A stretch of DNA of 64,000 bases from Akanthomyces muscarius (Eukaryota > Ascomycota > Sordariomycetes > Hypocreales > Cordycipitaceae): the NCBI RefSeq assembly GCF_028009165.1, contig NW_026611614.1, positions 620,001 to 684,000 on the forward strand, written 5' to 3'. The notes beneath the pieces are model-generated. The model was not told the DNA's origin. It ran no database searches and saw only the letters and a program-made list of their open reading frames with translations. Position numbers and translations under genes: made by a program. Below are positions 11,376 to 23,589 of this stretch, piece after piece (within the stretch, counting starts at the first letter, position 1; the number at the start of each line of letters is the position of its first letter).

Positions 11376-11939
11376 GGCGACAAAGAGGGAAATGGAAGCG
11401 AAGGCTGCCACCCCCCCAACAAAAAACAAGCCGCGCTATCGCGCCATAATTGATTATTTGCTAGTGCTTGTGAACTTGGGCAAATCCTTGGAATGGGGCA
11501 AAATGGCACCTTGATTTCAGATGCGACGAGAACCGCGATGTCTAAAAATTGAACGAGAAGTTTCCAAAAAGGGCTGCAATAGCAAGTCAATGAAAGACGT
11601 AGTAGGAGTGTAGTAAAAAGACAAAAGGAATCAAGAATTTCCTAATTAAGGGTACTCTTTTCTTAATAATGCGATGCGAATAGATAGTAATAACGGTTAA
11701 AGAACGATAGAAAGGGGAGGCCGAAATTAGCCACCTAAATAACACGGCTATCGTTCATTATTAGTCACTAATTATGGATAAATCTGCATTTGAGGACGGT
11801 TCCCTAATTCTCCCCTGATATTATATAGCGCCTGAGCCATACTTGGTAAGCACAAATTTCTAGACGTGATTCCTATCGCACTTATTTATCACTAACCTAG
11901 GAATCTAGTGAAAAGAAATTTCGTATTCAAAGAAATACA
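11376..11939. other. Upstream region of the PAQR gene
   Basis: No gene seen. The last 250 bases become AT-rich and probably include the promoter and 5' UTR of the following plus-strand gene. Confidence 0.4.
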
Positions 11940-13016
11940 ATGTCTTTACGAGGAGTTAAGCAACGCCATGCCCGCGACGCTAATACAAACATCGCCGCCA
12001 TGGCACCTCCAAACAGGTCAAAAAGCCGCACCTTGACGTGGGACGAGATGCCCGAATGGCGGCGCGATAATAAGTACATACTTGGCGGCTATCGCCGAGA
12101 AAAAGCAGACTTCCTCGAGATCCTTGCTGGCCTGACCTTTCTGCATAACGAGACGTGCAATGTGTATACTCACTTAATTAGCGCACTCCTACTGCCGCTT
12201 ATCGCGGTCCCTATTATGCGCAATATCTCACAGACGCAATTACCGACCGTGTCAGGAGTCGATTACGCCATGTTTGGTATCTTCTTTGTAGGCGCAGAGT
12301 GCTGTTTGCTTTTCAGCGCTGCCTACCACCTGGTCGGCCCATACTCGCACCCCGTCGAGCAGTTCTGGCATCGGATGGACCTGCTAGGTATCGTCATTGT
12401 GACGGCGGCGACTTTTGTGCCTGGCATTTATTACATCTTCTTCCGCGAGCCTGCTTGGCAGAAATTACACTGCGCCGTCGTCAGTTAGCCCCGACGTCAC
12501 TTGGCCGCCTCTGCTGTGAGGCCTCCACGTTTGCCACATACTGACACAACTTTCGTTGCAGGTCGTCATCTTGGGCCTTTTTACTGCGGCGCTAATTTGT
12601 ATACCTGTCTTCCGAACGCTGCGCTGGCGAAAGGTTAGGGTCGGTGCCTATGCTGTATTTGGTGCCTCAGCATCCATACCCCTACTACATGGCACTCGGC
12701 TGTACGGCCTTGAGTATATGATTCAGTACTCTGGGATGAAGTGGTATCTACTTGAACTTACTATATACGGTGGTGGAGCTTGTCTTTACGCGGTAGGTCT
12801 GCATAATTTGGCATTTAATCTATATGGAAGAATAGAGCAGTCTGACCCGTGCTTTAGTTTCGAATCCCCGAGTGCTTCGCTTCGGGCAAGTTCGACATTT
12901 TATGCAGCTCTCATCAAATCTTCCACGTCACTATCTTCTGTGCAATGTGTGTACACATTCTAGGTTTAGTGCAGGCTTTCACCGCGTGCCACGGATTAGA
13001 TATTGGCAACATCTAG
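11940..13016 (+). CDS. PAQR / haemolysin-III family seven-helix membrane protein
   Basis: PAQR proteins (fungal Izh and adiponectin-receptor relatives) are multi-pass membrane proteins with a zinc-dependent, ceramidase-like core, linked to lipid and zinc homeostasis. Three exons give 309 residues: 11940-12479, 12562-12792 and 12858-13016. The introns are 12480-12561 (donor GTCAGT) and 12793-12857 (donor GTAGGT, branch CTGAC). All signature motifs are present: FLHNETCNVYTHLI in the first helix region, SAAYH plus HRMD (metal ligands), and SSHQIFHV (HQxxH) near the end. Reading through the second intron gives a different, non-homologous tail, so splicing is well supported. A second ATG at 12000 (MAPPNRSKS) is an equally plausible start. 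The gene is intact, with no frame damage. Confidence 0.88.
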
Positions 13017-15067
13017 GCTGCTCATAATGAACTGGCGCGTTTATAACTAGAATCGCATCAGTTAACAATATAGTAAATCATCTTTAGTAAACGAGCATAG
13101 GTAGTGAGACTCTTTTATAGAAGTCTAGCTACTATTAGTAAATTCTGCCTTTAGTAAGTAATTGACTATGCTTTTGATATATATATGTATAATCCCTGTG
13201 GTGGTACGATAGGCGCAGCACAGTCAAGTACTTGGTCGGTGGAAAGCTAATTTTATAAGTCAGATTATCCGCACTTTATAACTTAAATTTATAGGGCACC
13301 TTATTATCGACTCTGGCTTACTTCTCTTATCTGAAATGTAGTAGGACCGCCTTGCAAACGACGATGGAATGATGTTAATAGTCTTGTTACTTGGTATCAC
13401 GCTCGACAAATTAGTCGAGTACGGGACGCTGCGAAAAACCCCCTTCACTGCGCTATCAACAATTACTCTCTTGGCTAGCGTATAACAATAGCTGGTTCTC
13501 CAAACCATAAACCCTCAGTTAAATACTAGTTTCCAGGCTCGCTCTGCCTCCTTAGCATCCCACCTTCTTTCAGCAAGTACATCTTATATCACTAAGTAGA
13601 ATAATAATATCTATTAGTAATATTATGTTGGACTGGAAAAATAGCTAGTACCGGTGGATTCTCTTGACCCCTGCCTGAAGGCAGGAGACAGGGCTTAGAT
13701 GTTATTAATTTTACCTACTAACTTAACAATATAAATAAATTTTAATGCCCTACCTAAAAAACTAGAAGGCATGCCTTTTATATCTCTTTTATTAATTAAT
13801 TCCTTTTATATGCATATTAAGTTCTATAACTACTCCTTCTATTTTAATCAACTACTAGTTAGTAGTAATGAGCGAGAAAGTCACACTTTTACTTGTTATA
13901 ACCTCTTTATTTACTAACTATAGTGCCTATATGAAAAGAAGCCTGATAATACTATAAGCTAGCTAGAATTAATATAAGATATTAAGTAGTATGTTCCCAT
14001 AATTTAAAGTCAAAGTGACTGAAACCTACACGTACATGGATACCGAATGGAGAGTACCAGCCTTTACAGCGCTACCCGGTACTACAGAGTCACCACTTTA
14101 CTCCAAGGGCTTCGTGAGAATTGCTGGTTGTTTCTGCCCCAACAAATTATGACCTACCCAATCTCTAGTGGTTGTGACTCGCGGGGGTCCTGAACAGAGC
14201 CCTCTCATTTGCCAGAACCTCCAATTGTGCATAAACTAGTTATGCATGATAAACTCTCAGCACCATGAATAAGACCGGAATACCATTTATCTCAGAGCGG
14301 GATACTACCGCCCTCTGACCCATAGTAGCTTTTATTGCCCAATTTCAATACTTCGCAGAAAAAGACGCGCCGTGTTTATCTCTGGACAGGTTCGAGGCCA
14401 CTGCAATCTCAGAATGAGTGACCAGACTACATGAGCAGCAACACGGCGTCTCCTGACAAATACAGTAAGAGTATAAGCTCCCATAACAGCATGTCGTGGA
14501 GGCTGCCCGGTCAAGAGCCCACGAAGAGAAGATGGAAGACAATGACGCGGTATTTATTGAAGCAAAGAAACGTGTATTCAAAGCAGCTGCAGCACAAACC
14601 AAAGGATTTAATAAGCTCATCAGATCTACAGAGAGTGCCGTTAAGATTACTGTATTTGGAGTTCTTTTCCTATTCCCATCAGAGGGACCACACTCTCTCA
14701 GTAAGCGTTAATCACCGCAAACACACGCACGATAAATTGGCGCTGGATCACCACTTAGGAGTAACTATGTACCAAGAGCTATAAACCCCTTAATTTCTAA
14801 TTGTTTTCTCCCAAGAAACGTAACCCAGCTCGCTGGTAAATCAGTTAACACAACATTCGTCTCAGTTCTGTCGCTTGTGAAGTCCCAAGCAAGCCCCTAT
14901 CGCAGTGGAAGACACTAAGAGCTACAAAATCATCTGATGCGCCGCAAGCAATGTGAAGTAACAACAGCGTAATTGATGTTTCAAATTGAATCGTCCATTT
15001 CTCCCGTGTGTATAACATATGAGCCAACGAAACCAATCCAGTGTTCACGATATGAGCGTAACAGAGC
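13017..15067. other. AT-rich intergenic block, RIP-like composition
   Basis: Between about 13040 and 14010 the sequence is strongly AT-rich with very many TA steps and no coding frame, as expected of repeat-induced point mutation or an old repeat. A 7-bp stem palindrome (CCTGCCT-GA-AGGCAGG) sits near 13670-13686. From 14430 to 14790 overlapping plus-strand ORFs of 71 and 117 codons exist. One has a Lys/Ala-rich helix-like stretch, but neither is recognised. Confidence 0.5.
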
Positions 15068-16449
15068 CTACTTGCTCGGGCCTCTCCTTATGTTGTCAAA
15101 CTTGGAGTCAGGATACTCTATCTGGTTTACGGTATCATCTGTCGAGGCCAATGCGTGGTAACTGTTGGCTATCAGCGACTGCTCATCTTTCCTATCTGCC
15201 GAGGCCTCCCAAAAAACGCTACCCGCGAGACCATTGCGCTTCAGCCAATTTACCTTGCTATATACCATTGGAGCCGTATCGTAACTAATGAGTTCCTTTG
15301 CCTCTACGTCGAGGCTATAGCATCCTTGTACGTCATAATCGCAGAAAACCTCTGCCCCTGACTTGGGAAGAACCTTATAGTCCCACACCCCGGCCTCCCA
15401 GCTTCCCTGACCAGTTCCAGAGTATGGCATACCGATTCCTTGCGTCTGTTCGAAAGACCGGCCGTAGACAGGCATGCCGAGCACAATCTGGGAAGCCTTC
15501 GCCCCGCCACTGACATAGGCCTTCAATGCAGTTTCAGTTGCAAAGCGGATCGCGCTAGGATTTGTCGCACTCGAACCAATATTCGCCGCATATCCTGTTA
15601 TATTGTCCCAGGAGCCTGCGTAGTCATATGCCATCAAATTAATGTAGTCCACAGTACTAGCAATGTTTTTAATATTGAGCTTGCTGATGTGAGCGGGGTT
15701 GGCGGGGGCAGCAATGGTAAGCAGAAAATGGTGTCCTTTCGCATGCTGCGCTGCGTATACATCTAACTCCTGTCGTAGAACTTGGAGTAGATATGTCAGA
15801 TTCATGGCTTCTTTTTCGTCGGAGGGATACTCCCAGTCGATGTCGATGCCATCAAACCCCCAGTCTTTCATAAAAGCGATGGCGGATAAAGCAAAAACCT
15901 TTCGCGTGGCATCAGAACTCGCGGCAGCTGGAAAGTTACCAGACCAGTTATAACCGCCAATTGAGAGTATCACTTTCAGACCGCGGTTTTTCTTTTTCAG
16001 CTGATATAGCTGATTGACGCATCCATACGCATTTGTATCAGAGCTGTCCCAAGCTATCGCATTGTTAGTTTATGTTAACATTATTGAGCCAAATCTTACA
16101 GTCACCAGGATATCTCTTCTCGAGATCTGCATATACATCTCCGGAAAATCTAGCGGTTTACTGTTAACTGTGCGTCAGGACTGTGTCTCTCGCTGCTTCT
16201 ACTCACACTGTGCCATCTGCTTGGACATTCATAAATGCATAATAAACGTGGCTGAGGACTGAGACAGGCAGGTCATTAGGCTGGTAATTACACTGATAGA
16301 TTCCCCTGTAAACAGTTAGAATAACCGCATTTGGGCCAAGAAGATTACAACACTTCCCAGTTGGTAAAATATACTGAATTCAAGAGCTTACTATCTGCAG
16401 CCGCCGATAGGCACTGGAAAGCAGAGAGAAGTAGGAGCTCTTTCAACAT
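15068..16449 (-). CDS. Secreted GH18 chitinase
   Basis: Family 18 chitinases hydrolyse beta-1,4-GlcNAc chains, outside the cell or in the wall. Four exons (16449-16352, 16305-16207, 16149-16100, 16053-15068) total 1233 nt and 410 residues. A hydrophobic signal peptide (LKELLLLSAFQCLSAAA) is followed by YFTNW, the first barrel strand, then ILSIGGYNWSG and DGIDIDWEYP, with the full DxxDxDxE catalytic motif. MAYDYAG (substrate assistance) and a chitinase insertion subdomain region (MPVYGRSF) follow. There is no chitin-binding module. The second intron has a good GTGAGT donor and the third GTAAGA; the first intron donor is placed at 16351 but 16353 is an alternative. The gene appears intact. Substrate specificity cannot be read from the sequence. 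Confidence 0.9.
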
Positions 16450-17994
16450 AACGGAGAACAGTAAATGTTCGGTTGCGGATGGCAGCTATTAAGTAGCAAT
16501 AACTCCCAGTATCATGTTGCATGGCAACTATTATGTGATCCAAAATAGCTTTTCTAGTTTGGAGCCAATGGGACCTAAATCCGGAGACTGTACTGCGCTG
16601 GTGTCTTCGGGAGGGGCAGTAGTTTCAAAGTCTGGAGCGGCTCGGCTGACAAAGTATGTCACGGTCTAGAGTGTTTGCTCGATATCAAATATCTGCGCCA
16701 GGTTTTACGGCGCTACGACGCAACAGCCAAACACAGCGGGTCATCATAGGCTCGAAAAAGTTTCCCGGGAGACATTGGTTAGCTGCTGCTTTTATTGGTC
16801 GCTAGCCTAGAAATGAAGTCACGTATCATCACGTCTAAACATAGAAGCAGCGCAGCAAGCTTTGCATCGTTCTTGGAGCTGGTTAGAGATGCTCAGGGCG
16901 GCCATTGCTTTTCTATCGACGTAGTGTATAAGGATGACTGTATTATATAAACAAAGACCAAACACTTCCCGTCTGTACTGTCCGGCGGTGTCACCGACTA
17001 AGCCGTACGCTTGAGCATTTACATAGTACGCTGTATATCTTGCAGCTTTGCTGACTGGCAGCAAAACAACCAGCCCGCTAGATATCGAAGTCTGCGACTT
17101 CCAACAACACTGAATCACAAGCCTGACTCGCACCTAACTTCACCATCTCCTTGCAGCCCATGCCGACCATGGAGATTTTGCAGACCACTACAAGCGACGG
17201 CACCAAGACGTTGTCGAGCTCCTTTGAATCTGCGGAAAATACAAGTCCCCGGCAGACATTTCCTTTGTCGCTACCCCCTCTACCAGAAGCCGTGGTATGA
17301 TGCACGAGCCCAGGTAGACCAGCTGATAGGTACCAAACGGAAGCAGCTTATCAAGCTACAACGGTATACCAGGTTCGTCTCGGATATGCCTACGGAAGAC
17401 ATATACGGATAAAAGATTGCTCCCAGACGGATGTGAAGTCTTATAGCCACGATTGACCTGCGACTGGCTGCTCCCGCGTTTGTATCTTATCATCTTACTG
17501 GCTCCGGTTATTTTCAGACGCTGATCTCTTTCACTATTTTGTCCGAGCCAGCTAGAAGGTCGATCCCAGAGATGGGCTGCGTAAAAATGCCCACAAGGAG
17601 CAGTGGCAGTGTGACGACCGGTAGCGTTAGGATAACTGCTCGGCAACAGAGACCAAAAAGATCCAGGAATGGTAGCCAACAAGGCCAAACATCCCGAACG
17701 CCCACTATATGTATCAGGTTCGTGACAGGCAAGCAATAGCGGCAGTGGATCAACTGAAGCTGGAGAATGAAAGCTACGTCATGGTAGACGGCGTCATCAT
17801 CGATCGGAAGAAATGGAGGATGGTTCATCGTCAACAATGTACACCTGCCCGGGAGGACAGTTAGTAGCAGAGATATATATCCCAATCCTTGATGCAGCGA
17901 CGTTACCTTCAAGATCCCGTTTCCGCAATTCGATACAAACTTCTATATACTTTGCACGTTTTAAAACGAAACACCTTGTATATAAAGTTAACAT
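16450..17994. other. Chitinase upstream region, then degenerate sequence
   Basis: No supportable gene. The part next to 16449 should hold the chitinase promoter. From about 17150 short protein-like pieces (for example KLENESYVMVDGVIIDRKKWR near 17757-17820) occur in changing frames. They may be the eroded 5' part of the ankyrin relic that follows. Confidence 0.4.
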
Positions 17995-19740
17995 TTGAGT
18001 ACTCTGAGGCAGCTGCTTCTAAGGTTTCTTTTAATCCCGCGAATGTTGCAAATCAGTTTAGCAAAAATGCACGCAAAGATCCCACACAGAAGAGTACCAT
18101 TCAATACCAGCACGCTCCGGAGGGTTTCGTTCAACTATCGCTTTTACTTTTCTCGGAACCATGATCTAAATCTCTATGGGCGCAGCGCAAGAATGCTAAA
18201 CAAAGATGCAAGACATCTTCTGCGTGACACTCTCGGTGCCGGTATTGATTCTTCTGTTCCAGGATATAGCGCAAAGATCGTTTCACGGCTAAAAGAAGTC
18301 ATCACGGGAAACGTTGGAGGCGATACCATGCGTCAATTAAACCCGTTCATAAAAATTCCAAAAGTCGAACAAATGTTTCAACTTCCGATATGCGCAGTAT
18401 ACCTAACATCCAACAATGCGCTCTTGGTCAAAACACCAGCCAATGACCTTGCGTGGATTCTGGACAGCAGCATCTTCTGGGTCGCGGGAGTTTTCGTCGC
18501 TGTACTGATCCTGACAACCGATAAGTTTATAAATGTGCTTCTTGTGCCTACGGCCAGACTTGATGCCTTTATCATCTGTTGCTTGTTGTTGGAGAGAGGC
18601 GTTGACCCTAACGGTGACTACGCCCTCGTTTGCTTGATGCTCAACAGCTCTTTTGCAGACTATGACGCAGCAACGCAGCGGTACAGCAATGCTAAGATCG
18701 ATACAGGGAGGGACTCACTGCCATCGCCTTTAGGCCGCCCTGTGTTGAACGATAGCACACAAGGCTCCCGCGTGGAGGTTGTTCAAGTTCTTGTTGACAA
18801 GAGCGGCGATATACATCAAGTCACGGGCGAGGGTTTAGATACCACAATATTGAAGCAGCTACATTGTTCTTACAGTCTAATGCCGCCATCAATTTCTTCC
18901 CAAAGGAGCATCCTACGATTTTACAAGTTGCTGCTCAAACTGCATTGTAAAACTTGCTGAGAGGCTACTGAAGTCTAATGTTGATAGAGATGGCCGGATC
19001 AGCGCTCGAGCTATTGACAGCGAAACTGGCGATATGACGGAGTTGAACATCTAAACCATGCCGACACCCTTACAAACGACCTTTGCTGAGAATTATCTAG
19101 CTGTGGCGGTAGTCCCAAAATAAAAAAAAATGCGCAGATTTGAAAGGCTTTAACGCTAGAGAATGCGTAATAGACCGAACTTGTCGTCTCCGGAGCCAAG
19201 ATTTGCGGGCAGTTTCTTCGCCGCTATAAGTCACTGCTAGGGATCAAAGCGTCCCTATGTGCCATCTATTACTGAAACTCGGGGCTAGAGTGAGCTTGTG
19301 CGACGGCCTTGGTTTGCAAATAGCAGCTTCACATGTAGCGAAATTGCTACTGGAGAATGACGACAACGTCAACGCCAAGTGGCACTGCTCTACAAGCAGC
19401 TACAGAGATGCGTGACGAGGACACAATTGGGCTACTACTAGATGACCATGCTTCTATAGATGCCACCCCCAGTCAGGGAGTCAGAACAGGAGAAGCGGCC
19501 GCTTTCAGAGGTGGCGCATTGTTGGTAGCCAGACTCATTCGGCAAGGCGCTAGCATGACCGCACCTGCCGCAGATCAACTTGGCCAGACGTCTTTGCAGT
19601 CCGCAGTTGCAGCATGAGAGTCGGAAACTGTTGATATCCTCCACAAAGGGGCCGCTATCCTGGCACCAAAACGCGGACGCCCTGTACCAGAGGCAGCGAT
19701 AAGCCAGCTGTGGACTTGATCTTACGACATGCAAAAAAGG
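17995..19740 (+). pseudogene. Decayed ankyrin-repeat protein
   Basis: A long open stretch (17995-18960) and later pieces in other frames contain eroded ankyrin-type repeats: LLLERGVDPNG, VVQVLVDKSGDI, LLLKLGARVSLCDGLG (near 19260), AKLLLENDDNVNAK, GTALQAATEMRDEDTIGLLLDD and ARLIRQGASMTAP. Each keeps the typical L-L-x-x-G-A-x-(V/I) spacing, but they are separated by frame changes and stops. Ankyrin arrays in fungi often form the C-terminal part of NLR-type proteins; no NTPase core was found here. Non-functional relic. Confidence 0.55.
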
Positions 19741-21684
19741 AATGCGTATTCATGTTCCCTGTGCTTAAAAGATAAGTAAGGTCTCTGTTTTCTAGTACAA
19801 TATTAGATCCATGAAGAATGTGCAGTATAGATAATAATAATAGTTTATTCATGATAAGCCTCGTTCATTGCTTCTCCTCACTGTACGTTGCCAAGCATCC
19901 TGACACATGGGGAGTGCTCGATAGGACTATGGTGATCTCAAATCTCTCACTGAATTCTTCACTTGTCACCGGGTTGCGAGCCAGTCTGATCAGTATGCTG
20001 GCGGTAAATCTGTAGCGTAACTGGGAGGGGATTCTTTTCATCCCTCAGCATATGCCAATTGTTGTTAGCCGTAGAAGAGTCCTCCTCTTTCTGCTTTCGC
20101 CAAACAGCCAACCTTGCGCGCCATTTCAAGACGGCACAGCGATCTCGCCACTTTCCCGGGGCTAAGCGAACTTCTGGTATTGTTTTAAGAATGCTAGCCA
20201 GATCCCTGGTTATAACAGCTGCTTCGATACTTCTACTACTTGGAAGCTTCGCTGTAGAGAATGCATTAAGGTGCCAGTCTGAGCGAAATGACATCTAGTC
20301 GTAGGAGCCGTGGTGATTTCTTGTCAAAAGTAGGCAAAGCTGCGGCGTGAGTCTGCTTTCTAACAACCTCAGGAGCTGAAGACGGAGCTCAGCAATATCA
20401 GGCCAATCGAGAGAACGGTCTGTTAGATATGGGCTGCGATCGATGAACAGTCGTCTTGTGAGCGTAAGAAGACCTGCGACGTCATTTTGTATCAGATATG
20501 AACTCTTATAAATTTGTAAGAGGTAAGGTCACCCATTCTACCCCACCGTGACGAGAGAAGCCAGAGGAAGAATTGTATGGGAGGTGCCACTCGCTATAGA
20601 GATTTAAATAAGAGAAAAGAAGGATGTCTGCGTACTTAAAAATAAGTGGATGGAATTCAGACGAGGGTGGTCGTGACTTTTATTGTCTTTGAATAGAGGG
20701 ACGATTCCCAATTTGGCACGCAAGGTGAACGTAAGTGCGGTTTTAAGTCCTGCCCAAGGTACGCTAATGAAGCCAAAAAACTTACGTCTGAAACATAAGC
20801 AATGCGAGGTTGGTCTATGCAGGTCGCTGGATTGTCGGCACTTTTCCACCCAATCGATCGCAACCTGGCTGGCAGCACGTCACTTGTCCGAATTTGCCAC
20901 ACCAATATAGCCCCTACAAGTTGCTCTAAATTTCTTTTGCATTTTCTTTACATAAGGAGGATTTTTTTTACTTACTGTGCCTCTGCTGCGTTCTATGCTA
21001 TGTCTGGCAGCCTTACCGCTGGTGAATGGTTGATTTCTATCTATATCGATAGTGCTCTAACTATAAGTTCTCATGACGATTGCGCCCGTCTACCAAAAAG
21101 TTGGGCGTTTTCCCTCGGAAGTGTGCTATTCCTCCACTCAATTTTCAATTCATTTCAGCACGCTCAATTGGGTCAACTGTTAACTAGCCCTACATAACTG
21201 ATAGGTCTGTGTAGCGCACGGATCCACTATACTCAGCTTTTATGTGGGGGCTTGACCGTTGCCAGTATTCTGGAGAGTAATCGGAATGCAATCTGCGAGG
21301 GTGAAATGGATATTTTACAAGATCAGCGGCCCAGTTTCATGCATAGAGATGCACAACGAGAACAGTAACAAAGCTAATGTTAGCATCGGCGCACGTGACA
21401 CAGTCAGCAGATCTTATTGGGCACAAGGGGCTATGTCGCTCACAAAGATGTGGATGTCCCAATCATTGAAGTGTCTATCTCAAAAGTTACAAGGCTATTA
21501 GGCTCAGCATCCCGAATCTAGAAATCATAAATCACGGGGCTGCAGGACCTAATTTTGGAATTTTCCTATTTAAATTTGCAAACATTAATTTGGAGCACCT
21601 TTGTGCACTGTGAATTCACTGTAATGCAACTCCATCTCATGTTGCACACTATGTAGAGCAACGAATCTCTTGTCATACCAACTG
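19741..21684. other. Intergenic, nothing recognised
   Basis: ORFs of 60-131 codons on both strands carry no recognisable motif. No RNA gene or clear repeat was seen. Confidence 0.45.
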
Positions 21685-21756
21685 GCAGCCATGCTTCTAT
21701 ATCGAGGAACTCTAGTACGGGCAGCCATACTCCTATATCAAGAAACTCTAGTACGG
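21685..21756 (+). repeat. Tandem duplication, two 36-bp units
   Basis: Unit GCAGCCATGCTTCTATATCG... at 21685-21720 is followed directly by a slightly diverged copy at 21721-21756. It lies about 130 bp upstream of the Ser/Thr-rich secreted protein gene, probably in its promoter. Confidence 0.7.
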
Positions 21757-21852
21757 GTTAGTCAGTTTTTCTTTACGCCTATTTTAGCGCTGAGCACCAG
21801 ATCAAACAATTTCCGGTTTTGTTTGGGATATAAGCAAGCCCGACTATTATAA

Positions 21853-23589
21853 ATGATACAGAAGCTGCACCATCTAACGTACAAGATGCTAGCTGATAGT
21901 GTATTCATTGCCTTAGGCCTTGCCACTCTTACAGCTGCCTCCCCATTTACCACGACCCCGTCCACAACTATTGGGCGCTGGCAGCCCTTAGAAAGTCAAG
22001 TGGTTGTGGATTTAGAGGTCGTGTATGGAAATGATGTGAAAGAATTATTCAACTCGTCGTGGAACCCGTGGGTGAAGAACGTTGACCACATCTTTCCGAG
22101 TAGTACATATGTGGTGCCGTATCAACCCCTGCTCCCTACTGCTGCCATAGCTGCCTCAATTTCGTGGTCACCCACATCTACTAACTCTTTTACGACTACG
22201 ATGTTTCTCAAGGTTCCAAGGCAGGACGGATCTGGAGCTTTCCAAACCGATTCGGCAATTCCTACTTCTTCTAACGCAATGTCACCGTCGACTGGAACTT
22301 CCACGGAAGCCTCACTTACAAGTTTACCGCCTAGCACGACGGTAAGTACAGCGCCAACATTCGACCAAAGCCTAGGATCAGTACCAAGTTTCACACGGAA
22401 TCCTGCATCAGACATGTCGTCGACCAGTATTTCAGCAGCTATCTCGGCCTCTACTCTAATCTCTGATCTAACCTCTACTTTAACATCTACTTTAACATCT
22501 ACTTTAACATCTACTTCTACTTCTACCTCCACTTCAACCTCTGTTGAAGCTTCGACTCCTACCTCCACTTCAACCTCTGTTGAAGCTTCGACTCCTACCT
22601 CCACGTCAACCTCTGTTGAAGCTTCGACTCCTACCTCCACGTCAACCTCTGTTGAAGCTTCGACTCCTACCTCCACTTCAACCTCTGTTGAAGCTTCGAC
22701 TCCTACCTCCACGTCAACCTCTATTGAAGCTTCGACTCCTACCTCCACTTCAACCTCTGTTGAAGCTTCGACTCCTACCTCCACGTCAACCTCTGTTGAA
22801 GCTTCGACTCCTACCTCCACGTCAACCTCTGTTGAAGCTTCGACTCCTACCTCCACTTCAACCTCTGTTGAGACTTCTACTTCAGTCTCTACTCCAACCT
22901 CTGTAGAAACTTCTACTTCAGTCTCTACTCCAACCTCTGTCGAAACTTCTACGCCCAGCTCCCCCGCCGAGGACAAAAATGAGTGTCACGGCGTCGAGGG
23001 CGACTATTGGATTATTTCACGGGATCTGGCCGTTGATAATGCCAAGTCCTTCTGCGAGCAAGGAGACAAGGTAGTCAGGTATAACATTGACTCTGTGAAT
23101 GAGCTTGAGCTGTCTGTCTTCAAGACTGGCGATGATTCCAAAGGCCCCAAGGATGATTCTAGCTGTCTCAGTCGCCTTCAAGATGCTATCATTGATGGCT
23201 GCGACGGAAACGATTCCAAGATGAATCCCTACAACTATAAATATGGCTCCAAGCTCACTTCCTCCGATGGCTGGGTGTATGAGATGAAACCTCTGAATGA
23301 AAAGGTCAATGAAGTCAGCTGCGACCTGACTGTGGAGGGACTTTATGCCTACCTTGTTGAAATCCGTGGCAAAAACGTGCCGTTCGTGAAACTTGGCGCC
23401 AAAGCTGAGGGCCTCGAGCGCGAACTAAAGGGCTGCGGTGCGATGACTATTTGGAAATTTGAGCAGACACCCGACGATGTTAAATTCCAGTGGTACGTAC
23501 AAGCTCAACTTCCCCTAGTCAGCAGGGACTGTGTTGGAAATGCCCTAAAGAGCGCCGGAGGTGCCAACCGCGGCCACTGTCATTTTTGA
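21853..23589 (+). CDS. Secreted Ser/Thr-repeat protein with chitinase-type C-terminal domain
   Basis: Single exon, 578 codons. The likely start is the second in-frame ATG (21886), which begins a signal peptide (LADSVFIALGLATLTAASP). An N-terminal 100-residue region is followed by a mucin-like Ser/Thr-rich stalk, a 12-residue repeat array (TSTSTSVEASTP) and a Cys-containing C-terminal domain starting CHGVEGDYWIISRD. That domain, with KSFCEQGD, NYKYGS, VNEVSCDLTVEGL, FEQTPDDVKFQWY and a terminal CHF, closely resembles the C-terminal domain I know from killer-toxin-like (subgroup C) GH18 fungal chitinases. No GH18, LysM or chitin-binding module precedes it here. The stalk is probably O-mannosylated. 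The frame is intact. A wall or extracellular role near chitin is inference; domain identity rests on memory of the family. Confidence 0.8.
   Translation: MIQKLHHLTYKMLADSVFIALGLATLTAASPFTTTPSTTIGRWQPLESQVVVDLEVVYGNDVKELFNSSWNPWVKNVDHIFPSSTYVVPYQPLLPTAAIAASISWSPTSTNSFTTTMFLKVPRQDGSGAFQTDSAIPTSSNAMSPSTGTSTEASLTSLPPSTTVSTAPTFDQSLGSVPSFTRNPASDMSSTSISAAISASTLISDLTSTLTSTLTSTLTSTSTSTSTSTSVEASTPTSTSTSVEASTPTSTSTSVEASTPTSTSTSVEASTPTSTSTSVEASTPTSTSTSIEASTPTSTSTSVEASTPTSTSTSVEASTPTSTSTSVEASTPTSTSTSVETSTSVSTPTSVETSTSVSTPTSVETSTPSSPAEDKNECHGVEGDYWIISRDLAVDNAKSFCEQGDKVVRYNIDSVNELELSVFKTGDDSKGPKDDSSCLSRLQDAIIDGCDGNDSKMNPYNYKYGSKLTSSDGWVYEMKPLNEKVNEVSCDLTVEGLYAYLVEIRGKNVPFVKLGAKAEGLERELKGCGAMTIWKFEQTPDDVKFQWYVQAQLPLVSRDCVGNALKSAGGANRGHCHF
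22526..22940 (+). repeat. 36-bp coding minisatellite (12-aa units)
   Basis: Units encoding TSTSTSVEASTP are repeated about nine times, one with Ile in place of Val, followed by two or three diverged units (VETSTSVSTPTS). Units differ mainly by act-tca versus acg-tca. The array lies wholly in the Ser/Thr-rich stalk of the secreted protein and keeps frame, so copy-number change would alter stalk length without a frameshift. The antisense strand stays open across it for 284 codons as a by-product. Confidence 0.9.

Noticed and set aside
22526..22940. Possible CRISPR-like array (regular 36-bp units)
   Set aside because: Units are contiguous with no spacers and are codon-phased within a eukaryotic secreted protein.
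22122..22976. 284-codon antisense ORF (Val/Glu-rich repeat protein)
   Set aside because: It is the reverse frame of the 36-bp coding minisatellite. Repeat periodicity keeps it open, and it has no independent motif or start context.
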